Shown here one piece after another: positions 1 through 8,595 of a DNA stretch of 64,000 bases. Under the pieces are notes generated by a model that saw nothing but the letters and a program-made list of their open reading frames with translations, had not been told where the DNA came from and did no database searches. The translations under genes were made by a program, and so were the position numbers. The DNA is from JAFEBO01 sp036392375 (lineage in GTDB: Bacteria; Planctomycetota; Phycisphaerae; Phycisphaerales; UBA1924), in contig DASVYC010000047.1 of assembly GCA_036392375.1 (NCBI GenBank), forward strand, positions 1 to 64,000, in the 5' to 3' direction. The stretch's first letter is position 1, and each line of letters starts with the position of its first letter.

Positions 1-41
1 CTCCAGGCCCCCGCCGACATCGCCACAACGCAAAAACAAAC

Positions 42-62
42 GCGGGGCCTAGAAGGCCCCGC
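42..62. terminator. GC-rich hairpin, terminator-like
   Basis: A 9-bp perfect stem (GCGGGGCCT / AGGCCCCGC) closes on a 3-base loop AGA. It lies 25 bp beyond the stop codon of the minus-strand STAS gene, where a terminator is expected. A copy with the same stem and a one-base loop change lies at 27227-27247. No T-tract follows, so termination is inferred from shape and place. Confidence 0.5.
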
Positions 63-87
63 CAAACTCGGTCGGAGATGCGACGCG

Positions 88-687
88 TCACGCCGCCTCG
101 GTGCGGCCGAAGCTCAGCCACTTGCGCAGCCCGCTGGTGTCGCGTGCGTCGCTGCGTCCGGCGACGATGTCGCGGGCCTGCCTGAGACCGGGCGCGATCT
201 GCAGGGTGCGGTGCAGGCCTGTGTCCTTGAGGAACGCGTGCAGCTCACGCGACAGACCGCAGACGCACAGGCGACCGCCCAGGCGGGAGCAGTGCCCGCT
301 CGCGGTGATCATGGCGTTGATCCAGGCGCAGGAGAAGTCGCGGACCTTGGAGAGGTCCAGCACCAGCTTGCCCCCGCTGAGCCTTGCCAGCGAGACCAGT
401 TCGGGCGTGAGCTGCTCCGCGTGCGTCTCGCGCAGGCTGGGCTCGTTGACGCAGACGACTGTCGCGTCGGGTAGGCGGTCGATGGTGAGATACCGTTCAC
501 TCGCAGAAGGCCCCGGCGGCGGCGCCGCCGTGCGAAGAGGCCGATCGCCGGAAGCTGCCGCCCGACCCGGGGCCATCGAAGGTCCCACCGCCCCTGTGCG
601 CTCCGAAGCGTTGGGTGAAGAACCGGGCTGCAGGTTTCCGTGCGAGCCGGCCAAGTTTTCATGATTGTCGTTGGCGAAGATGTCCAT
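88..687 (-). CDS. STAS domain protein (anti-sigma factor antagonist-like)
   Basis: This 199-residue cytoplasmic protein has a low-complexity Pro/Ala/Ser-rich N-terminus (about 1-62) and a STAS domain (about 65-165). The segment DLSKVRDFSCAW (111-122) matches the STAS strand-helix that carries the phosphorylatable Ser, here probably Ser119. In partner-switching systems such a protein binds an anti-sigma kinase when unphosphorylated and is reset by a PP2C phosphatase. The start is set by GGAGG 5 nt before ATG 687; the frame stays open upstream but without a better site. No kinase gene is adjacent; a SpoIIE-type phosphatase lies far away at 52060-53835. The STAS fold is well supported; the partners are unknown. 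Confidence 0.8.
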   Translation of the reverse strand: MDIFANDNHENLAGSHGNLQPGSSPNASERTGAVGPSMAPGRAAASGDRPLRTAAPPPGPSASERYLTIDRLPDATVVCVNEPSLRETHAEQLTPELVSLARLSGGKLVLDLSKVRDFSCAWINAMITASGHCSRLGGRLCVCGLSRELHAFLKDTGLHRTLQIAPGLRQARDIVAGRSDARDTSGLRKWLSFGRTEAA

Positions 688-1108
688 CCGTTCCTCCGGG
701 GTTGGTCGCCCCATTCCCGTGACCTGTTCCACGTTGGTGCCCGTCGCGCGGGCCACTCGCCAACAACACAAAACAATGACCCCGGGTGCCAGCCCCGAAG
801 ACAACTTCCGGGCTCCCGCGGCAATTTGTGCCGCCTGGGCCGGATATGCCGCCCTCGACGCGCTCCGGAACCGCCAGATCCGCGGTTCGCCCTCGGCCCC
901 AACCTCCCCAACCCCGTCCCCAACCCCGCCCGACCCGGACAACTCCGGGGAGGCGCGAACCCTCCGGGTCATTCGCTCGCTACACCGGCCCGCGGGCGAG
1001 ACCGGGCATGGCGGGGGCGACCTGTATCGGCTTTCCGCTCGCCTCTTTCGAGTACCCTGCGAAAAATCGACGCACTTTCTCGGACGCTACAAGTCACAGG
1101 GACAAGAC
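688..1108. other. 421-bp divergent intergenic region
   Basis: The gap lies between the divergent STAS gene and the ABC operon and should hold both promoters. It is strongly C-rich around 890-950, with repeated CCCCAACC/CCCCGTCC runs. Ribosome sites are visible at both ends (GGAGG before 687, AGGGA before 1109), but I see no convincing -35/-10 pair and no coding pattern. Confidence 0.5.
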
Positions 1109-2173
1109 ATGATCAGCATCCGTCAGATCAGTAAACGCTACGGCACCGGCTCAGGCATCTTGGCCGTGGACAACGTCAGCCTTGAGGTCGGCCCCGGCGA
1201 AGTCCTGGGCTTCCTCGGGCCCAACGGCGCCGGCAAGTCCACCACCATGAAGATGGTCACCGGGTTTCTCACCCCGACCAGCGGCACCGCCGTCGTCTGC
1301 GGGCGCGACGTCGTCGAGGACCCCGTCGGTGTGAAGGCCGCCATCGGGTACCTCCCCGAAGGGGCACCCAACTACCCCGATATGACCGTCCGCTCATTTC
1401 TGGACTTCATCGCCCAGGTGCGTGGGTTCAGCGGCACGGAGAAACATCGGCGGATCGACACCGTCGTCGATCGAGTGCAATTGCGTGGCGTGCTCCGCCA
1501 GCCGATCGAGACGCTCTCCAAGGGCTTCAAGCGCCGCGTCGGGCTGGCCCAGTCCATGCTCCACGACCCCCCGGTCTTGATCCTCGACGAGCCGACCGAC
1601 GGCCTCGACCCCAACCAGAAGCACGAGGTCCGCAACGTCATCCGGGCGTTGGCAACCTCCGCCGATCATCACAACAGCGGCCGCGCGGTCGTGCTCAGCA
1701 CGCACATCCTCGAAGAAGTTGAGGCCGTCTGCACCCGCGCGATCATCATCGCCAAAGGCAAGCTCCTCGTCGACGGCACGCCAGCCGAGCTGCGAGCGAT
1801 GAGCAAGTACCACAACGCCGTCACGCTCACCGTCATCCCCCCCACCGGCGCCGGCGGCGAGCCCCTGAGCGTCGCGAAGGAACTGGGCGACATCAAGTGG
1901 GTCGCCTCGGTCGAGGACAAAGGCGTGGTGCACGTGCCGGTCTCGCCCGCGGGCCCCGGCGGCCCGCGGCAGACGCTGACGCTCGTACCCAAGGGCGGGC
2001 GTCCGCTGCTGGGCGATGTCACCAGCCTGTGCAAGAGCAAGGGCTGGTCGATCGAGACGATCGCGGTCGAAGGCGGCCGCCTGGACGACGTATTCCGCAC
2101 ACTGACGACCAAGGACGCCGTGAAGGACTCCAACACGAACAAAGTCGCTGAACCCGTCGGAGGTGCGGCATGA
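1109..2173 (+). CDS. ABC transporter ATP-binding protein (GldA-like)
   Basis: This 354-residue ATPase powers the membrane complex encoded by the next genes. It shows Walker A GPNGAGKST (37-45), signature LSKGFKRR (136-143, replacing the classical LSGGQ), Walker B VLILDEP (156-162) and the switch His in STHILEE. A C-terminal region after about 230 is typical of GldA/NatA-type exporters. The frame is open far upstream, but ATG 1109 has AGGGA 7 nt before it and gives the family's usual N-terminus. The stop overlaps the next start (ATGA), so translation is coupled. In Bacteroidetes, GldA-F-G acts in gliding and secretion; in planctomycetes the cargo is unknown. Confidence 0.9.
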   Translation: MISIRQISKRYGTGSGILAVDNVSLEVGPGEVLGFLGPNGAGKSTTMKMVTGFLTPTSGTAVVCGRDVVEDPVGVKAAIGYLPEGAPNYPDMTVRSFLDFIAQVRGFSGTEKHRRIDTVVDRVQLRGVLRQPIETLSKGFKRRVGLAQSMLHDPPVLILDEPTDGLDPNQKHEVRNVIRALATSADHHNSGRAVVLSTHILEEVEAVCTRAIIIAKGKLLVDGTPAELRAMSKYHNAVTLTVIPPTGAGGEPLSVAKELGDIKWVASVEDKGVVHVPVSPAGPGGPRQTLTLVPKGGRPLLGDVTSLCKSKGWSIETIAVEGGRLDDVFRTLTTKDAVKDSNTNKVAEPVGGAA

Positions 2174-2904
2174 AGGGCCTACTCCCCGTCTTCAAGCGTG
2201 AGCTCTCGGGCTATTTCACCACGCCAGTCGCGCTCGTCTTCATCGTCATCTTCCTCTTCCTCGCCGGCGTCTTCACCTTCAACCTCGGAGCGTACTTCGA
2301 GCGCGGCCAGGCCGACATGGTCGTCTTCTTCAACTTCCACCCGTGGCTCTACCTATTCCTGATCCCGGCCGTGTCGATGCGGCTGTGGGCCGAGGAACGC
2401 AAGAGCGGCACGATCGAGCTCCTGCTCACGCTGCCCATCTCGCTCTCCGCGGCGGTCGTCGGCAAGTTCCTCGCCGCGTGGGCCTTCGCGGGTATCGCCC
2501 TGGCCCTCACGTTCCCGCTGTGGATCACCACCAACTACCTTGGCTCGCCCGACAACGGCGTGATCCTCGCCGGCTACCTCGGCAGCCTGCTCATGGCCGG
2601 CGCGTTCCTCGCCATCGGCTCGTGCATCAGCGCCAGCACCAAGAGCCAAGTCATTGCCTTCATCATCTCGGTTGTCATCTGTCTGCTCTTCATGCTCGCG
2701 GGCATTCGTGAGGTGCAGGGCTTCCTGGCCGACTGGCTGCCGGTGCAGGCGGTGCAGGTGCTGGGCGGCTTCAGCTTCCTCACCCGCTTCGAGGCCATCA
2801 GCCGCGGCGTGCTCGACGCCCGCGACGTGCTCTTCTTCGCCTCCATCATCGGCGTCTTCGTCGCCGCCACCGGCGTGGTGGTGAACATGAAGAAAGCCGT
2901 CTGA
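2170..2904 (+). CDS. ABC-2 type permease (GldF-like)
   Basis: This 244-residue inner-membrane protein is the permease partner of the preceding ATPase. It has about six hydrophobic segments, the first near residues 18-38. The cytoplasmic sequence ERKSGTIELLLTLPIS (about 76-91) is the conserved coupling motif of ABC-2 permeases. Its start overlaps the upstream stop by 4 bp. The following gap holds short C-rich repeats before the GldG-like gene. Length and order (ATPase, permease, GldG, DUF4340) match the gld-type cassettes seen in many planctomycetes. Confidence 0.9.
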   Translation: MKGLLPVFKRELSGYFTTPVALVFIVIFLFLAGVFTFNLGAYFERGQADMVVFFNFHPWLYLFLIPAVSMRLWAEERKSGTIELLLTLPISLSAAVVGKFLAAWAFAGIALALTFPLWITTNYLGSPDNGVILAGYLGSLLMAGAFLAIGSCISASTKSQVIAFIISVVICLLFMLAGIREVQGFLADWLPVQAVQVLGGFSFLTRFEAISRGVLDARDVLFFASIIGVFVAATGVVVNMKKAV

Positions 2905-2952
2905 TCACTCCTGCCTTTTCCCTGCCCCCCTGCTCCCCTGCTCACCTTCCTC
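2905..2952. repeat. Octamer-like C-rich tandem repeat
   Basis: Directly after the permease stop codon lies a degenerate array with an 8-bp period (TGCCCCCC, TGCTCCCC, TGCTCACC). It resembles, on the opposite strand, the octamer array at 30668-30695. No function can be read from it. Confidence 0.45.
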
Positions 2953-2966
2953 TTCCGAGACCCACC

Positions 2967-4931
2967 ATGACCGCTCGCTTCACCGGCACTCTCTCGCTGA
3001 TCCTGCTCGCGGTGCTGCTCGTCGCGATCAACGTGCTCGCGGGCCTCTCGCTCCGCTCGACGCGGCTCGACCTGACCGCCAGCAAGCTCTACACGCTCAC
3101 CGAGGGCTCCAAGAAGATCGCCAGCAGCCCGCCCGAGCCGATCACGATCACTTTCTACAACTCGCAGAAAGCCAGCCGCGGCAGGCCGCAGGTCGAGAAC
3201 ATCGCACGCCGCATCAGCGACCTGCTCGACGAGTTCGCCCGCGCCTCCAACGGCAAGATCAAGATCCGCACTATCGATCCCGAGGCCTTCAGCGAGGAAG
3301 AAGACCAGGCCGTGCAGAACGGGCTGGTGGGCATCCCCGCCGGCGGCGAGACGATCTACCTGGGCCTCGTCGCGACCAACACCATCGGCGGCAAGGAGAC
3401 CATCCCGCTCTTTGACATCAACAACGAGCGCTTCCTCGAGTACGACGTCGCCCGCCTCATCCAGTCGCTCTCGATGACCAAAAAGCCGGTCATCAGCATC
3501 CTCTCCAGCGTCAACATGGACGGCGGCTTCGCGATGGACCCGCAGACCGGCCGCCCGATGCAGCGCCGCCCCTGGGGCATCATGCGCGAGCTCAAGGCCC
3601 TCTACGACGTCCGCACTCTCAGCGGCGACTCGATCGGCATCCCGCCCGAGACCTCGACGCTGCTGGTCGTGCACCCCAAGAAGCTCTCGCCCAAGAACCA
3701 GTTCGCGATCGACCAGTGGGTCCTTGCCGGCGGCCGCACCATCGTCTTCGTCGATCCGATCTTCGAGCAGGACGAAGCCCAACCCGCGGCACAGGGCCAG
3801 ACGCCCGACCGCTCGTCGAACCTCGAAAACCTCTTCAACGCCTGGGGCGTGCAGTTCAGCACCGCGTCGATCGTCGCCGACGCCGACCTGGGCATCCGCA
3901 TCAACGCCGGTCAGCAGGGCCAGCGCGGGCAGCAGGTGATCTTCCCGCCGTGGATCACGGTTGATAAGCGCGGCCTGGTCGCCACCGACCCGGCGACGGG
4001 CAAGGTGAACACCGTGAACTTCGCGACCGCCGGTTTCCTCACCAAGAAGGCGGCGGAGAAGCCCAAGGAAGGCGAGGCCGCGACCGCCCCAGCATCCAAG
4101 GACGAGATGGTCTTCACCCCCATCATCCAGAGCACGACCAACTCGCAGCTCTTGAACCCCACGGCGTTGATCGCGATCACCGATCCGGCCTCGATCATCG
4201 CCAACTTCCAGCCCAGCGGCAACCAGTACGCCATCGCCGCCCGCCTGAGCGGCACGCTCACAACCGCGTTCCCCAACGGCGATCCGGCCGCGGACGAGTC
4301 CAACACCGCCGGCCCCAACCCGCCCCCCAAGACCGATGCTCTCAAGAAGTCCGCCAAGGAAGCCAGCGTCCTCATCGTCGCCGACGTGGACGTGCTCACC
4401 GACCGCATGTGGACCCGCGAGCAGACGCTCGGGGGCATCAGCCTCGGGGCTCAGAAGATCGGCGACAACCTTGATTTCCTCACCACATGCCTTGACATCA
4501 ACGCCGGTTCGGGCGACCTGCTCGGCGTCCGCGCCCGCGGCGATTTCTTCCGTCCCTTCACCCGCGTGGAGGCCATCCAGCGCGACGCCGAGCGCCAGTT
4601 CCGGGCCGAGCAGGACCGCCTGAAGCAGAAGCTCAGCGAGACCGAGCAGAAGATCGCCGAGATCCAGAGGAAAGACCCCAACGCCACCGACAAGGATGGC
4701 TTCATCGTGCTGACCAAGGAGCAGGAGGCCGAGATCCTGAAGTTCCGCGCGGAGCAGGTCGAGACCCGCAAGCAGCTCCGCAACGTGCAGTTCAATCTCC
4801 GACGCGACGTCGAGAGTCTGGGCACGTGGATCAAGGTCATCAATGTCGGAGCCGTGCCGGTGGCGGTGATGCTCATCGCGCTGGTGTGGGGCGCGGCCCG
4901 GGCGTTGTCACGGAGAGCGAACGCGGGTTGA
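2967..4931 (+). CDS. GldG family ABC transporter auxiliary protein
   Basis: This 654-residue protein is anchored by a hydrophobic segment near 7-27 and another near 626-646, leaving a large extracytoplasmic body. The region after the first helix (RLDLTASKLYTLTEG, about 35-49) is the conserved entry to the GldG/ABC_transp_aux fold, which is thought to bind or guide substrate for the GldA-GldF transporter. A highly charged stretch at about 530-620, rich in Glu, Gln, Lys and Arg, is predicted coiled coil just before the second helix. It is third in the operon, 62 bp after the permease. The family call is firm; the substrate is unknown. Confidence 0.88.
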   Translation: MTARFTGTLSLILLAVLLVAINVLAGLSLRSTRLDLTASKLYTLTEGSKKIASSPPEPITITFYNSQKASRGRPQVENIARRISDLLDEFARASNGKIKIRTIDPEAFSEEEDQAVQNGLVGIPAGGETIYLGLVATNTIGGKETIPLFDINNERFLEYDVARLIQSLSMTKKPVISILSSVNMDGGFAMDPQTGRPMQRRPWGIMRELKALYDVRTLSGDSIGIPPETSTLLVVHPKKLSPKNQFAIDQWVLAGGRTIVFVDPIFEQDEAQPAAQGQTPDRSSNLENLFNAWGVQFSTASIVADADLGIRINAGQQGQRGQQVIFPPWITVDKRGLVATDPATGKVNTVNFATAGFLTKKAAEKPKEGEAATAPASKDEMVFTPIIQSTTNSQLLNPTALIAITDPASIIANFQPSGNQYAIAARLSGTLTTAFPNGDPAADESNTAGPNPPPKTDALKKSAKEASVLIVADVDVLTDRMWTREQTLGGISLGAQKIGDNLDFLTTCLDINAGSGDLLGVRARGDFFRPFTRVEAIQRDAERQFRAEQDRLKQKLSETEQKIAEIQRKDPNATDKDGFIVLTKEQEAEILKFRAEQVETRKQLRNVQFNLRRDVESLGTWIKVINVGAVPVAVMLIALVWGAARALSRRANAG

Positions 4932-4946
4932 TGGCGTGGGAAGCAG

Positions 4947-5088
4947 CATTTCGCCGCGGAGGACGCGGAGAACGCGGAGGAAGGCGTTTCTGTCGAGAGC
5001 AAATGGACAGCGAGCAGAAAGTCAGCGCCTTGCGTCGGGCTTGCCCCTTCTGTCTCTCTGCGTGCTCGGCGTCCTCCGCGGTGAATGG
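4947..5088. repeat. Large intergenic inverted repeat built from 9-bp units
   Basis: The arms at about 4947-4986 and 5046-5088 are inverted copies of each other (CCGCGGAGGACGC...GGAG in the first, its complement in the second). The first arm is itself a 9-bp tandem (CGCGGAGGA, CGCGGAGAA, CGCGGAGGA). The roughly 60-bp centre has no obvious symmetry. It sits inside the ABC operon between the GldG-like and DUF4340 genes, so the transcript would carry a long hairpin. Confidence 0.75.
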
Positions 5089-5132
5089 CCTTTCTGTTTC
5101 GAAGGACTTTGCGAAGTCGTGAGAACCCGACC

Positions 5133-6449
5133 ATGAGCAGCAGCTTCAAGACTCTTCTGATCGTCACCGGTGTCGTCGCCGCCGCGGCTGTTGCCGTGGT
5201 CTCGATGAGGTCCAAGCCGGTCGCGTCCGCCGAGGGCGGGCCGGCCCTGCCGGCGCTCCAGGGTGGCGTCAACGACGTCGGCTCCATCACCGTCATTCGT
5301 TCGAGCGGCACCGCCGGCGTCACGCGTGATGGCGGGCGCTGGATCGTCCCGGGTAAGGAAGGCTTCCCCGCCGATCCCGAGAAGGTCCGCACCGCGCTCC
5401 TGAGCCTGCGGGACATGCAGCTCGTCGAGCCCAAGACGAGCACCGCCGAGTTCTACCCCAAGCTGGGCGTGCAGGACGTCAAGGTCGTCTCGAAGCCGGC
5501 CCCGAATCCCGATGGCACGACGCCACCGGCCAACCCCGGCGACGCCGCCCCGGGTGCGCTGGTCGAGCTCAAGGACGTGTCGGGCAAGTCGCTGGGCTCG
5601 CTGATCATCGGTAACAGCGCGGCCGCCGACGGCGACTTCAGCCGCCCCGTGCAAGGCGGGCAATATGTCCGTCGCCCCGGCGAGACGCAATCGTGGCAGA
5701 CCAAGGGCACGGTGTGGCTCGACGCCGACGCCATGAATTGGATCGACCGCAAAGTGGTGGGCGTGGAGCGTGTGCGGCTCAAGAGCGCGACGGTGCGTCG
5801 CGTGGTGGCGGCGGGGCCTCAGCCCGCCAACACCGCCGAGGCAGCGCCGGATCTGGAACTGGTCCGCAGCGACGCCGCCGCCGCGAGCTTCGACGCGGTG
5901 GGCAAACCCGAAGGCCGCGGCTACAAGCCGAATGAGGCGCCGGACCAGGTGATCTCCGCGATCGCGTACCTGGGCATGGAGGACGTGCGCAAGGACAGCG
6001 GCACCGTGATCGGCAATCCCGACCCGCAGGTGCTCGCCGAGACCGACGCAAGCAAAAAGGACAACCAAGCCCATCCCGCAACGGCGCAGTTCGTGACCTT
6101 CGACGGCCTGGTGGTGACGGTGAAGACCGGCTTCCACGACGCCAAGTGGTGGGCGAGCGTGAGCGCCGAAGCCGCGGCGGACGCGATCCCTCCCGCCGCG
6201 GGCGACGAAAAGACCAAGGCGGAAGCCGAAGCCAAGAAGGCGACGCTGGCGAAAGAAGTGGACCTCATCAACGCCCGTTGCAAGGGCTGGCTCTTCGCGA
6301 TCTCGCAGTACGATGCCAAGCGCCTGTCCACGAAGCTGACGGAGATGCTTGCCCCGGACACGCCGACTCCGACGACGCCCGAAGTCGGCCCGTCGCCGCC
6401 GGGATCGAACCCTGTAGGTCCGGTGGGGACGCCGCTACCGCCGAAGTAG
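5133..6449 (+). CDS. DUF4340 domain-containing protein
   Basis: This 438-residue protein has one N-terminal hydrophobic segment (about 5-25) and an extracytoplasmic body. The order of short strands and the motif pairing a 'VTR-DGGRW' segment with a later 'FYPKLGV' segment fit DUF4340, which regularly follows GldG-type genes. Ala/Lys/Glu-rich and Pro/Thr-rich stretches fill the C-terminus. ATG 5133 follows the intergenic inverted repeat and gives a clean membrane anchor; the open frame upstream runs back into that repeat. It is the last gene of the ABC operon and probably belongs to the same envelope complex. The biochemical role of the family is not known. Confidence 0.82.
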   Translation: MSSSFKTLLIVTGVVAAAAVAVVSMRSKPVASAEGGPALPALQGGVNDVGSITVIRSSGTAGVTRDGGRWIVPGKEGFPADPEKVRTALLSLRDMQLVEPKTSTAEFYPKLGVQDVKVVSKPAPNPDGTTPPANPGDAAPGALVELKDVSGKSLGSLIIGNSAAADGDFSRPVQGGQYVRRPGETQSWQTKGTVWLDADAMNWIDRKVVGVERVRLKSATVRRVVAAGPQPANTAEAAPDLELVRSDAAAASFDAVGKPEGRGYKPNEAPDQVISAIAYLGMEDVRKDSGTVIGNPDPQVLAETDASKKDNQAHPATAQFVTFDGLVVTVKTGFHDAKWWASVSAEAAADAIPPAAGDEKTKAEAEAKKATLAKEVDLINARCKGWLFAISQYDAKRLSTKLTEMLAPDTPTPTTPEVGPSPPGSNPVGPVGTPLPPK

Positions 6450-6454
6450 TGGCC

Positions 6455-6551
6455 GGGTGCCGCGGCTTGACCGGCTCGGCGGTCAAGCCGTGCGTCAGCG
6501 CGGCGAACATGGCAGCACGGTTTGGCTGAAGGCAGCCAAGCCATGGCACCC
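6455..6551. repeat. 97-bp double-hairpin element, copy A
   Basis: The element is bounded by inverted ends GGGTGCC (6455-6461) and GGCACCC (6545-6551). Inside are two hairpins: CGGCTTGACCG with CGGTCAAGCCG (6463-6490), and GGTTTGGCTG with CAGCCAAGCC (6519-6541). A linker containing GCGCGGCGA separates them. The same plan, with different stem sequences, recurs at 14773-14871. It lies between the convergent DUF4340 and HU genes, so it may also act as a bidirectional terminator. Confidence 0.8.
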
Positions 6552-6651
6552 ATCTACATTCGTGTACACCTGATTCGTGTACTCATGGACTGGAGTGATC
6601 AGGTCGCGAGCGACGCGGCCCACACTCGCCCCTCAACCCTTCCCACTCCGC

Positions 6652-7014
6652 TCACGCCTCGACCTTGGTCGCGGCGAGGCGGGGCTTGGCGGTGACGACG
6701 ACCGGAGCGCTCTTGCCGCCGCGGGTCGCGGGGTCTTCGAGGCTCTCACGCATCAGGCGGCCGACCTTGAACTTGACGGTGCGCTTGGCGGGCACGTCGA
6801 CGCGCTCGAGGGTCTTGGGGTTCTGGGCCGAGCGGGCGGCACGCTGCTTGACCTCGAAGACGCCGAAGTCGCGGAACTCGAGCCGGTTGCCCTTCTTGAG
6901 CTCGGTGATCACCTGATCCAGGAACTCCTGCACGACGGTCTTGACCGTCGGGCGCTTGACGGCGGTGCGATCGGCGATGCGATCGATCAGGTCCTTCTTC
7001 GTGATCGTTCCCAT
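6652..7014 (-). CDS. HU/IHF family DNA-binding protein
   Basis: This 120-residue nucleoid protein bends and compacts DNA as a dimer. It begins MGTITKKDLIDRIAD, the usual HU helix 1. The beta-arm signature GVFEVKQRAARSAQNP (51-66) carries the Arg residues and the Asn-Pro tip that intercalates into DNA. Residues 95-120 form a Lys/Ala/Val extension beyond the usual 90-residue HU core, a common feature in planctomycetes. The frame is open upstream, but ATG 7014 matches the family N-terminus exactly. It stands alone, with a 457-bp gene-free region upstream. Confidence 0.92.
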   Translation of the reverse strand: MGTITKKDLIDRIADRTAVKRPTVKTVVQEFLDQVITELKKGNRLEFRDFGVFEVKQRAARSAQNPKTLERVDVPAKRTVKFKVGRLMRESLEDPATRGGKSAPVVVTAKPRLAATKVEA

Positions 7015-7471
7015 GGACGTTGTTCCCGCGCTGGCCGACACTTGCGATCTCTGAAGCCGTGGCATCGTTGCCTGTTCCGCCCGACGGGTCCAACGAATTC
7101 CCGCGCCTTCCGCAACCCGTCGCTCGGTCCGCGGCACCGTGTAGGGGTACCACCGCCCTCGCGCCCGCGTTGCGGCGAGCGTCAGTTGTTCGTACGGACA
7201 ATGCTGAACATACCCCGCTGGCCCATGCAACGCCGCCCCTCTCCACCCGATGACTTCCCACCACACCTTTGCAGTCTCCCGGCCCGCGCCGAAAGCGGTC
7301 TGAGTATCCGCCGCTCCGGTCCGTGCGTCAAGTGCGCAAACTCGCCTGATTTGGTTGTTTCCGCGTGGCCCCCTCGTGTTTCAGCCGCGGGAATTTCACG
7401 GCAGAAATCGCTTCATCACTCTTGACTTTTCCCCCGCCGCGCGATCCGGTCGGTGTGTTCTCGCGCGGCGG
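7015..7471. other. 457-bp region without a gene, upstream of HU
   Basis: The sequence lies between the HU start and the end of the barrel-protein gene, both on the minus strand, so it holds the HU promoter and leader. An imperfect palindrome TTGTTCGTACGGACAA lies near 7188-7203. I find no tRNA, no clear promoter boxes and no frame with coding character. Confidence 0.45.
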
Positions 7472-8350
7472 TCAGAATCGCACAATGGCGCCGAAGAACA
7501 GGCCCGCGGTCGCGCCCTGGTACGAGAACTTGTCGCTGTCGCTGCCGCTCTTGAACTCGCTGTAGAGATTGCGGTAGCCGAGCTGCACGCCCACGTTCTC
7601 GATCGGGCGCCAACCGAAGCCCACCATGATGTCCCAACTGAAGACCCGCTGGCCGCCAGGCCAGCCGCCGGCGGTGACCTGCAGATCGACCGAGAATTGG
7701 TCGGCGATATCCATCGAGCCCTTGACCCCGGCGATGACCTGCCCGAAGGTCTCGTGCTGGCGGGCGGTCGCCGCGGCCCGCTGGAACGTGAACTCCACGT
7801 CGTCGATGCGGGTGCCCGCAAGGACCTCGATGCGGGGCAGGAACTTCACCGAGTCGCCGGGTTGCGGGTTGCGGCGCCAGATCTCGTAACCGACGGTGGG
7901 CTCGTAGGAATCGTGCGAGTACTTGCTGGTCACGACGTCGCCCGCCGCGAAGGTGATCGATCCAAGCTGGCCGCCGACCTGTGCGGCACCGGTCTCGCGC
8001 TGATTGAACCAGAACCCTCCGAAGGAGAAGCGCCAATCACCGGTCCGCAGGTGCAGCTCCCCCGCGGGGGTGAGCTTGGGGTCGTCGAGGTTGAGGTTGT
8101 TGACGCGGACGCGCTGGGTGCCGGCGGGCGCGCCCGCGATCTGGATCTTGCCGCCCAGCCCTGCGAACCAGGCGCTGGGTTCGAACTGGAAGGTCCAGTC
8201 CTGGGCCGTTTTGGGTCGGAAGAACGAGCCCGTGGACGCGGGGGCGGGATCGGCCGCCTGGGTCGCGGTCGGCTCGTCGGCTCGGGCCGAAGCGGCCAGG
8301 AGCGTGACGGGAAGCACCATCAAGCGAGTCATGCGGGCAATCCGTGCCAT
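7472..8350 (-). CDS. Predicted outer-membrane beta-barrel protein, unknown function
   Basis: This 292-residue protein starts with a signal peptide (about 1-24, ending ASARA). The body alternates short strands rich in Gly, Phe, Tyr and Trp, and the last residues (GLFFGAIVRF) form a strand with terminal Phe, the usual signal for barrel insertion by BamA. These features predict an outer-membrane barrel with no named family visible. GGAGG sits 6 nt before ATG 8350, which fixes the start although the frame is open further upstream. It is a single minus-strand gene with no functional link to its neighbours. Confidence 0.7.
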   Translation of the reverse strand: MARIARMTRLMVLPVTLLAASARADEPTATQAADPAPASTGSFFRPKTAQDWTFQFEPSAWFAGLGGKIQIAGAPAGTQRVRVNNLNLDDPKLTPAGELHLRTGDWRFSFGGFWFNQRETGAAQVGGQLGSITFAAGDVVTSKYSHDSYEPTVGYEIWRRNPQPGDSVKFLPRIEVLAGTRIDDVEFTFQRAAATARQHETFGQVIAGVKGSMDIADQFSVDLQVTAGGWPGGQRVFSWDIMVGFGWRPIENVGVQLGYRNLYSEFKSGSDSDKFSYQGATAGLFFGAIVRF

Positions 8351-8595
8351 GCGATTCCTCCGTGAGACCCGAGCGTATCCGATCCGGGACGACCCCGCCG
8401 ACGGGGCTGCGCTGGTGGGCGGCCCGTGGGCCCGACCCAAGGTCAGATAACCGACGCGGGTCTCCGGGTATGTGCGGAATCGCGCGCGAAGATGCTGAGG
8501 CATCTTCCGGAGGTGCCCCGGGCATGGAACAATCGGTCCGGGAACGTCGCGGCTCATCGTGTGGGTGTCGCGGCGTTTCCACGCGGAGATTGCAC

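Noticed and set aside
7188..7203. Operator-like palindrome upstream of HU
   Set aside because: Symmetry is imperfect and it lies about 170 bp from the gene, without a known match.
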